A model generated the notes under the pieces. The model was not told where the DNA came from, searched no databases, and worked only from the letters and a program-made list of their open reading frames with translations. Position numbers and translations under genes: made by a program. A stretch of 10,679 bases of DNA from Clostridiales bacterium (GTDB lineage Bacteria; Bacillota; Clostridia; Oscillospirales; CAG-272). This document shows positions 5,710 through 10,679 of this stretch, piece by piece; positions within the stretch are counted from its first letter, which is position 1, and each line of letters starts with the position of its first letter. The DNA lies in the NCBI GenBank assembly GCA_016280525.1, contig JAEEGW010000155.1:1-10679 (forward strand), read 5' to 3'.

Positions 5710-5740
5710 AAAAAAATCCGTCCGAAAGGACGGATTTTTC
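5710..5740 (+). terminator. intrinsic terminator after the small lipoprotein
   Basis: AAAAATCCGTCC (5712-5723) pairs perfectly with GGACGGATTTTT (5728-5739) around a GAAA tetraloop. It is 58 bases after the stop codon and has A and T tracts on both sides, so it would work on either strand. It shares its design with the hairpins at 4434, 4509, 4764 and 4871. Confidence 0.75.
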
Positions 5741-5887
5741 AATGAAGTCGCCCCGCCCTCGGGGACCCCGAAACGAGCTTGTCGAGTTTTGGGGAATGGG
5801 CCTGCGGGGCTAATGAAGAAATGAAGACGCTAACGCTATTGAAGACGCTCCTTCGGAGCTAATGAAGGAACGCCGACGCCTTCATTA
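5741..5887. repeat. hairpin-rich repeat, block C
   Basis: This gene-free block follows the terminator. GCCCCGC (5750-5756) pairs with GCGGGGC (5804-5810) around an inner stem-loop (CCCCGAAAC with GTTTTGGGG). Short modules separated by TGAAG or TAATGAAG follow: GACGCTAACGC, GCTCCTTCGGAGC, and TAATGAAGG (5860-5868) with CCTTCATTA (5879-5887). The style of short stems with a recurring GAA-containing spacer matches block A, although the sequences differ. Confidence 0.55.
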
Positions 5888-5907
5888 ACTCCCGTTTTCT
5901 CATTTGC

Positions 5908-5936
5908 TTGATTTTGTCACAATTATATGTTATCAT
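5908..5936 (+). promoter_or_regulatory. promoter of the leader ORF and LRR lipoprotein
   Basis: TTGATT (5908-5913), a 17-base spacer and TATCAT (5931-5936) lie 20 bases upstream of the first start codon, in a locally AT-rich segment just after block C. Confidence 0.6.
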
Positions 5937-5955
5937 ATCATCGGAGGTGAATAAA

Positions 5956-6003
5956 ATGCGTAACGATGAATTATCCAACTCTTATCAGGAGGATGACGTA
6001 TGA
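5956..6003 (+). CDS. 15-residue leader peptide, translationally coupled to the LRR lipoprotein
   Basis: ATG 5956 follows GGAGGTGA (5943-5950) at five bases, the strongest ribosome binding site in the window. It encodes MRNDELSNSYQEDDV and stops at TGA 6001-6003, which overlaps the next ATG (6000-6002) as ATGA. The ribosome binding site of the lipoprotein (GGAGG, 5988-5992) lies inside this ORF, so translation of the leader should open it. No attenuator-type codon run is seen. It may be a coupling leader or the remains of a longer gene. The peptide itself is not recognised. Confidence 0.5.
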   Translation: MRNDELSNSYQEDDV

Positions 6004-7310
6004 AAAAAATCGCTTCACTGCTGCTGACGGCGGCGATCATCCTTTCGCTCTGCGCCTGCGGAGGCGGAAAGGACACGGACGGAAGCCGCCCGTCCGTCAC
6101 GAAGGAAAATCAGGCTGAGACGGAGCCGGCCCGGACCGACGGCGGCGCAGGGCAGGTTTGGGGAAGATCCGATGAACCAATGCCGGCAGGCAGACTTTTC
6201 GAGAGCGGTGATTTTAAGTTTCTCGATCTCGGCGATCAAACGGCTTACGCGCTGTCTTATACGGGGAGCGATCAGGAGGTCGTTTTTCCCGCCGATGTTG
6301 ACGGGCTGAGCGTGACGGGGATCTGGAGTTACGCGCTTACCGACGCCGGCGGACCTGTCAGAAAGGTCACGCTTCCGGCGAGCGTCAAAAAGATAGCGTA
6401 CTGCGCGCTGACGAAGATCGGGCTTACGCAGATCGAAGTCGACGTCGATAATCCGTATCTGAGATCCGTCGACGGCGTGCTTTACTCCGGGGACGGGAAA
6501 ACGCTGGTCTGCTATCCCGCCGATCACTGCTCCCTCACCGGGCTTCTCAAATTCGAGCTTCCCGACGGCGTGGAGTCCGTCGCCGACGGCGCCTTCTGGT
6601 ACGACTACAGCCTTATGGTGGTGGAGGTGGGCGACGGCAACGGCGCGCTCAAGGACGTTGACGGAGTGGTCTATTCAAAGGACGGAAAGAGGATCGTCTG
6701 GTTTCCCGCGGGCAAGCCCTACACGTTCTACAACATTCCGGACGGCGTGACGGATATCGCTCCGTACGCGTTTGTCTGCGCAAAAAACATAACTCAGTTC
6801 GTTTTTTCAGCCGACGTCGAAAACATCCCTCCGACAGCTTTTTTGAACTGCACCGCGCTGAAGCATCTGACCGTCGATGAGAACAATAAGAACTATTACT
6901 CGGACGAGGGGAAGATTCTTTACACCAAGGATAAGACCGAACTTGTCTTCTATCCGCCTTCAAATCCTACGACGACCTTCTCTTTCCTTGACGGTATGAC
7001 GAAGATCGGCGACTACGCCTGCTTCGGCTGCAAATTTATGTATAAGGCTCCGGTTCCGGAGGGCGTAACGGAGATCGGTTTCGACGCCTTCAAATACTGC
7101 GACTGGCTCAGAGAAGCCGATCTGCCGGCAAGTCTGAAGAGGATCGGTGAAAACGCGTTCGCGGACTGCAGAGACCTTACCCTGATCAATTTCGCCGGGA
7201 CCGCCGCCGAGTGGGAAGAAATTGAGAAGCTCCCGCATTGGAACTCCGGAGCGACGCCGGAGATCACGGTCCGCTGTTCGGACGGCGAGATCGTTTTACC
7301 GGACGCGTGA
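6000..7310 (+). CDS. BspA-type leucine-rich-repeat lipoprotein
   Basis: This 436-residue surface lipoprotein has a signal peptide ending in the lipobox LCAC (C20) and a Gly/Asp/Glu-rich linker to about residue 60. The rest is built of LRR_5 (BspA/TpLRR-like) units with the recurring pattern V..I...AF/L......V.LP..V..I: for example VRKVTLPASVKKI, LKFELPDGVESVADGAF, YNIPDGVTDIAPYAF, APVPEGVTEIGFDAF and ADLPASLKRIGENAFADC. Blocks of the form VDGVLYSGDGKTLVCYPA, VDGVVYSKDGKRIVWFPAG and EGKILYTKDKTELVFYPPS recur between them, as in many gut Clostridia LRR proteins. BspA-like proteins often bind host or bacterial surface ligands; the ligand here is unknown. The start is set by GGAGG at 5988-5992 and the overlap with the leader ORF. 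GC and codon use (GAC, GTC, GGC) are higher than in the neighbouring small lipoprotein, hinting at separate origins. Confidence 0.85.
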   Translation: MKKIASLLLTAAIILSLCACGGGKDTDGSRPSVTKENQAETEPARTDGGAGQVWGRSDEPMPAGRLFESGDFKFLDLGDQTAYALSYTGSDQEVVFPADVDGLSVTGIWSYALTDAGGPVRKVTLPASVKKIAYCALTKIGLTQIEVDVDNPYLRSVDGVLYSGDGKTLVCYPADHCSLTGLLKFELPDGVESVADGAFWYDYSLMVVEVGDGNGALKDVDGVVYSKDGKRIVWFPAGKPYTFYNIPDGVTDIAPYAFVCAKNITQFVFSADVENIPPTAFLNCTALKHLTVDENNKNYYSDEGKILYTKDKTELVFYPPSNPTTTFSFLDGMTKIGDYACFGCKFMYKAPVPEGVTEIGFDAFKYCDWLREADLPASLKRIGENAFADCRDLTLINFAGTAAEWEEIEKLPHWNSGATPEITVRCSDGEIVLPDA

Positions 7311-7448
7311 CCGCGCTTAGTTTACGAAAATAAGCACGGCGAAGAGTGTTGAGCAGCGCCCGATTGAAATCCGCGACGGCGGGTATCAGGGATTCCCGAA
7401 CGCGAACGATCTCATAAAAATATCAACCCCTCTATCAATACGTCAAAG
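7311..7448. repeat. short hairpin repeat, block B
   Basis: It opens with an imperfect stem-loop directly after the LRR gene (CCGCGCTTA, 7311-7319, with TAAGCACGG, 7331-7339, one mismatch, no T-run). GAAATCCGCGACGGCGGGT (7366-7384) follows, matching block A except for three bases missing. ACGCGAACGATCTCAT (7400-7415) differs by one base from block A, and CCTCTATCAATACGTC (7429-7444) also differs by one. Blocks A and B are thus copies of one family, B being the shortened form. No promoter for the next gene could be identified here. Confidence 0.65.
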
Positions 7449-7462
7449 GATAGTAAAATAAC

Positions 7463-8347
7463 GTGAAAACATATAAAATACAAAACGATATTTTATACGC
7501 CGAAATATCGTCTCGCGGCGCGGAGCTGTTATCGCTTAAATGCGGCGAGACGGAGATAATATGGCAGGGCGATGAAAAATACTGGAAAGACCGCTCGCCT
7601 AACCTGTTTCCGTACGTCGGGCGTCTGTGGCAGAAAACGTATATATATGACGGTCGGCAATATCCGCTCGACATACACGGATTTGTAAAAAACAGCGTGC
7701 TTGAGCCGGAAAGCGTGACTGAAGCTGCCGCGTCTTTTGCGCTGAAAAGCAGCGACGAAACGCTTAAAATTTATCCGTTTGACTTCTTATACAAAGTAAA
7801 TTTTGAGATAAAAAACGACGCGCTTTACGTAACGTACGAGGTCGAAAACACGGGCGAAAAAACTATGTATTTCGGCTTAGGCGGTCATCCGGGCATAAAT
7901 CTGCCGCTTGATAACGGTCACGTTTTTGAAGACTACGCGCTGTATTTCTGCAAAGACGCCGCGCCGGAGAAAGCAGTATTCAGCGAGGACTGTTTTTTCC
8001 TTGACGCTTACGAGCCGTTTGCGCTGTGCGAAGATCAAAGACTCGATATGGAGCATAATCTGTTTGATAACGACGCGATAATACTTAAAAACCACGGCGG
8101 CAGAGTCGTTCTGAAGCCGAAGCGCGGCGGACGCGGCGTTACAGTGGGTCTGCGTGATTTTACGTATCTCGGACTGTGGCACAGACCGAAAACCGACGCG
8201 CCGTACGTATGTATCGAGCCGTGGACCTCGCTTCCGTCAAAAAGAGGCGTAATTACCGATATAGCAGAGCAGTCTGATCTGATAAAGCTTGAAAAAACAG
8301 AAAAATATACCGCTTGCTATTATATACGCCCCGCGGTATTTGACTGA
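7463..8347 (+). CDS. aldose 1-epimerase family protein (GalM/LacX-like)
   Basis: A cytosolic sugar mutarotase-type protein of 294 residues, normal for the LacX-like branch of the GalM superfamily, which interconverts alpha and beta anomers of aldoses or related sugars. Visible family motifs are SRGAELLSL near the N-terminus, NLFPYVGRL (47-55), IHGFVKN (71-77; H72), GLGGHPGINLPL (138-149; H142 as likely acid) and APYVCIEPWTS (246-256; E252 as likely base). The start is GTG 7463. Upstream GGA (7448-7450) is 12 bases away, so initiation looks weak. An 80-residue gene follows 22 bases on and probably shares its transcript. The substrate cannot be read from sequence; some members act on phosphorylated hexoses. 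Confidence 0.88.
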   Translation: MKTYKIQNDILYAEISSRGAELLSLKCGETEIIWQGDEKYWKDRSPNLFPYVGRLWQKTYIYDGRQYPLDIHGFVKNSVLEPESVTEAAASFALKSSDETLKIYPFDFLYKVNFEIKNDALYVTYEVENTGEKTMYFGLGGHPGINLPLDNGHVFEDYALYFCKDAAPEKAVFSEDCFFLDAYEPFALCEDQRLDMEHNLFDNDAIILKNHGGRVVLKPKRGGRGVTVGLRDFTYLGLWHRPKTDAPYVCIEPWTSLPSKRGVITDIAEQSDLIKLEKTEKYTACYYIRPAVFD

Positions 8348-8369
8348 AAAAAACAAGGAGGATAATAAA

Positions 8370-8612
8370 ATGAGTTACGACAAGATTTTTTTGAACAAAT
8401 TCAAAGGTAAGAAGGTCATATTCAAGACAGTGACGTCGTTTCCGGATCTTAAAATACAGTTCGTTAACGCTTTCGGCGACTATAAAGTAAAGATAACGGA
8501 TTCAAAGGCTTTCGCAGCGGAGATTATAAAAATTCAGGAAGTTACGTCGTTTCCCGACGTAAAGCTTCAGAAAGTGACCGCTTTCGGCGATTTTGAGATA
8601 TTTATGGAATAA
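8370..8612 (+). CDS. 80-residue protein of repeated beta-strand-like units
   Basis: ATG 8370 is chosen because AAGGAGGA (8355-8362) lies seven bases upstream; an in-frame ATG at 8289 sits inside the epimerase gene and is discarded. The product has an internal duplication: residues 21-37 (VTSFPDLKIQFVNAFGD) and 58-74 (VTSFPDVKLQKVTAFGD), 13 of 17 identical. Finer reading suggests about six units of roughly 11 residues, each a beta-strand-like run (KVIFK, DLKIQFV, DYKVKI, EIIKI, DVKLQKV, DFEIFM) followed by a turn. There is no signal peptide, helix or cysteine. The layout recalls small repeat-strand proteins such as the DUF6150 type, but I cannot confirm membership. It is probably co-transcribed with the epimerase, and a strong terminator follows. 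Confidence 0.75.
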   Translation: MSYDKIFLNKFKGKKVIFKTVTSFPDLKIQFVNAFGDYKVKITDSKAFAAEIIKIQEVTSFPDVKLQKVTAFGDFEIFME

Positions 8613-8651
8613 AAAAATCCCGCCGTGTTTTAGCACGGCGGGATTTATATT
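8613..8651. terminator. bidirectional intrinsic terminator between convergent genes
   Basis: AAATCCCGCCGTG (8615-8627) pairs perfectly with CACGGCGGGATTT (8634-8646) around TTTTAG. A run of A precedes it and T-rich sequence follows, so each strand ends in a U-run. It sits between the stop codons of the 80-residue gene (8612) and the ABC permease (8654) and would serve both. Confidence 0.88.
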
Positions 8652-8653
8652 TT

Positions 8654-10246
8654 TTACAGAGCGTCGTATTTTGCGGCGCCTTTGTTTTTAAGCCATTTCC
8701 ATAAGAAGAACGAAAGCAAAAGGTTTATGACAGCGGCCGCGGCAAGACATACCGCGCCGCCGGTAAAATATCCGACAGCCATGCAAACGCCTCCGAGGAC
8801 TGCGGCGTAGCCCCAGCCGGTGAACATTGAAACGACGACGCTCATGCTTTGCTTTATGGGTATAATCTCCGAGGTCCAGTTCAGATTCGGGTTTTTGAGC
8901 GACCAGAACATCTGCCACAGAGCGTAAAGCGGCAGAAGCGACAGAGCCGCCGCCGCAAACGCCGCCGCGTCAAGCGGCGTGCGCCGCAGCGCAACGATGA
9001 CCGATGCGATTAACGGCAGGGAAGCGCCGCCGGAGACGGCGAGCTGAAGCTGCAGCTTTGATAAAAGTATCTGATAAGACGATACCGGCATGGATCTTGT
9101 TATCCAGTAGCTTTTGCCTTCAAGCGCGACGGACGGCGCGGCGATATCTATTGCCGATGCCATGAAGCAGAACGCGAAAAACGCGATGACCGCCGTCATC
9201 CTGCCGTTAAAGAAGCCGCTCAAAGCAGCTGTTACCCAGTCGCCTTTTATGAACAGCGCGACGGCGGCGGCGACCAGCATAATGACGCCGAAACCGCAGT
9301 TGAGCATATAATTCGCGCTTGACGTGAATCTTTTCATTTCTTTTGCAAACAGAGCGGAGCCGCTCCCGCGGGCTTTGACTGATCTTTCGCGGTACGCCTT
9401 GCCGCTTACCGCGCCTGCGGACGTCGCGGTCTTTATAAAGCTCTTTTCAAGTATGAACCATACCGCGGCGGCGCATAAAACGACTGCCAGCGTGAATATC
9501 GCAAGCGTCAGCGGGTCGCCCGTGCCGGCGCTGCCGAAAAGGTAAAGCCCGTACGCGGCGCCTTTTATCTTCGCGCCGTATTCCGCGGCGTTTTCGGCTA
9601 AGGTGCTGATCCATTCTCTTGCTTTGAAATATACGAAATAGTATCCGGCGATAAATAAAACGGAGATGATGACGGTAATAAAACTCTTGTTTTTGAGTTT
9701 AAGGCTGACTTTCGCGATTACCCAGCCTAAGATGCAGGAGAGTATGAGGACTATGACGGATATGAGCAGGATGAACAGTATCCCGCCTATTACGGCTTTA
9801 AGCGACGGCGAGCCGAATATCAGGTAAACTATAAACGCCGGGACCGTCGCCGTGCCGGAATATATGAGTCCCATAAGATAAACGCCGGCAAGCCGCGAGG
9901 CGATTATATATTTTACGGGTATCGGCATTGACAAAAGCAGGTCGTTGTCTTTTGCAAGATACAGACCGGAATAAGTGCTGAACACGCTGCCGAAAACGCC
10001 CATCGCCATGGCGGTAAGCCCGAGTATGGCGTAATACAGCCAGTCCGCGCTGGCGGCGTGAAGGCTGGCGCACAGCGCGACGGACAGCATCGTAAACATT
10101 CCGCCGAGACCGAAGACCATAGCCGCGCCGAAAATGATAAACATAACGACGGTGGATCTGCCGCTTCTGCCCGTGTTGTTTTTCGGGTTGTAGAAATACG
10201 ACTTGAAGATCTCCGTAAACTGTTTTTTGAGAAGTACGCGGAACAT
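8654..10246 (-). CDS. ABC exporter permease, twelve-helix two-half type
   Basis: Integral membrane subunit of an ABC-2-like exporter working with the ATPase encoded just upstream. The 530 residues hold about 12 hydrophobic segments in two halves joined by a charged linker near 270-310 (KAYRERSVKARG). Each half carries a similar cytoplasmic motif: DLLLSMPIPVKYIIASRL (102-119) and YWITRSMPVSSYQILLSKL (380-398), showing an internal duplication. The start is ATG 10244-10246 on the minus strand, with GGAGG six bases upstream (10253-10257). A longer in-frame ATG at 10279 would lie inside the ATPase gene and is rejected. One base separates the ATPase stop from this start, so the two are surely co-translated. 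The substrate is unknown. Confidence 0.85.
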   Translation of the reverse strand: MFRVLLKKQFTEIFKSYFYNPKNNTGRSGRSTVVMFIIFGAAMVFGLGGMFTMLSVALCASLHAASADWLYYAILGLTAMAMGVFGSVFSTYSGLYLAKDNDLLLSMPIPVKYIIASRLAGVYLMGLIYSGTATVPAFIVYLIFGSPSLKAVIGGILFILLISVIVLILSCILGWVIAKVSLKLKNKSFITVIISVLFIAGYYFVYFKAREWISTLAENAAEYGAKIKGAAYGLYLFGSAGTGDPLTLAIFTLAVVLCAAAVWFILEKSFIKTATSAGAVSGKAYRERSVKARGSGSALFAKEMKRFTSSANYMLNCGFGVIMLVAAAVALFIKGDWVTAALSGFFNGRMTAVIAFFAFCFMASAIDIAAPSVALEGKSYWITRSMPVSSYQILLSKLQLQLAVSGGASLPLIASVIVALRRTPLDAAAFAAAALSLLPLYALWQMFWSLKNPNLNWTSEIIPIKQSMSVVVSMFTGWGYAAVLGGVCMAVGYFTGGAVCLAAAAVINLLLSFFLWKWLKNKGAAKYDAL

Positions 10247-10247
10247 T

Positions 10248-10679
10248 TTACGCCTCCAGATCCAAAAACACTTCTTCAAGCGATTCGTCGCCCTTGACTT
10301 CTTCCATGGTGCCGGAGCGTATGAGCTTGCCCTGCTTTATTATGGCGACCTTGTCGCAGAGCTTTTCCGCGACTTCAAGCACGTGAGTGGAGAAGAATAT
10401 AGCGCCGCCGTTATCGCATACCTGTCTCATCATCTCTTTGAGCAGATGCGAAGCTTTCGGGTCAAGCCCGACGAACGGCTCGTCCATTATTATAAGGTCA
10501 GGCTCGTGCAGCCACGCGGAGATTATGGCAAGCTTTTGCTTCATACCGTGGGAATACGCGGAGATCGGCTTTGCAAGATCGGCTTCTATCTCAAACGCGG
10601 AGGCGTATTCGTGTATTTTCGCCTGCCTTTTCGCCGTATCTACGCCGAAAATATCCGCAAAGAAATTCAGGTATTTTAT
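10248..10679 (-). CDS. ABC transporter ATP-binding protein (N-terminus beyond window)
   Basis: The last 143 residues of an ATPase; the frame is open to the window edge, so the Walker A region is not visible. What is seen: a helical segment beginning IKYLNFFADIFGV, the signature motif as YSHGMKQKL (a variant of LSGGQ common in YxlF/CcmA-like exporters), Walker B LIIMDEP with catalytic Glu, the D-loop GLDP, and the H-loop histidine in FFSTHVLEVAE. The C-terminus LEEVFLDLEA is typical of the family. It would drive the permease encoded immediately downstream. The apparent ATG at 10544 is internal (the M of SHGMKQ) and is not the start. Confidence 0.92.
   Translation of the reverse strand: MKYLNFFADIFGVDTAKRQAKIHEYASAFEIEADLAKPISAYSHGMKQKLAIISAWLHEPDLIIMDEPFVGLDPKASHLLKEMMRQVCDNGGAIFFSTHVLEVAEKLCDKVAIIKQGKLIRSGTMEEVKGDESLEEVFLDLEA

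Noticed and set aside
6015..6527. Antisense ORF of 170 residues in the LRR lipoprotein gene
   Set aside because: It overlaps a well-supported lipoprotein gene in the other strand and has the Arg-rich composition expected of a reverse reading of GC-rich codons.
7350..7462. Promoter for the epimerase gene
   Set aside because: No -35/-10 pair with reasonable spacing was found in block B or after it, so no promoter is listed.

Overview
The window looks like a chromosomal segment of an uncultured Clostridia-type Bacillota, probably an anaerobe. The evidence is an IreB-family protein (known from low-GC Gram-positives), strong GGAGG ribosome binding sites, lipobox-bearing lipoproteins, a BspA-type leucine-rich-repeat protein, and neighbouring LeuA and citramalate synthase. 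Core genes have moderate GC and frequent ATA codons. Taxonomy below class cannot be supported from this sequence.

Layout. (1) 53-3140: two adjacent plus-strand genes for branched-chain amino acid synthesis. LeuA commits carbon to leucine. CimA makes citramalate from pyruvate and acetyl-CoA for threonine-independent isoleucine synthesis. (2) 3129-3671: ireB, with a promoter overlapping the last codons of cimA, then a tRNA-Arg(ACG) with its own promoter, a leader hairpin, an encoded CCA and an intrinsic terminator. (3) 3606-4380: an AT-rich islet with an unrecognised ORF and a disrupted-looking 5' end. (4) 4434-5130: a gene-free, repeat-dense stretch. It holds A-tract/T-tract hairpins, two copies of a structured element bounded by TGCGGGATTC/GAATCCCGCA inverted ends, and an array of small hairpins with TNAC-type loops. 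The element ends match the 3' part of the upstream tRNA. (5) 5144-7310: a small lipoprotein with a clear promoter, a second hairpin-repeat block, then a 15-codon leader ORF overlapping (ATGA) a BspA-like LRR lipoprotein. (6) 7311-8648: a third, short repeat copy, an aldose 1-epimerase-family protein, an 80-residue protein of repeated beta-strand-like units, and a bidirectional terminator. (7) 8654-10679, minus strand: an ABC exporter, ATPase (cut by the window edge) then permease, one base apart.

The protein-coding genes are mostly ordinary and show no single shared pathway. The part most worth a second look is the intergenic DNA. The two structured elements show compensatory base changes in two stems. 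Three hairpin-rich blocks at 4871-5130, 5712-5887 and 7311-7448 share a modular make-up, and two of them share near-identical words. The tRNA gene carries a T-stem mismatch exactly inside the word it shares with the elements, which suggests recombination or integration at its 3' end. All functional ideas about these repeats are inference.
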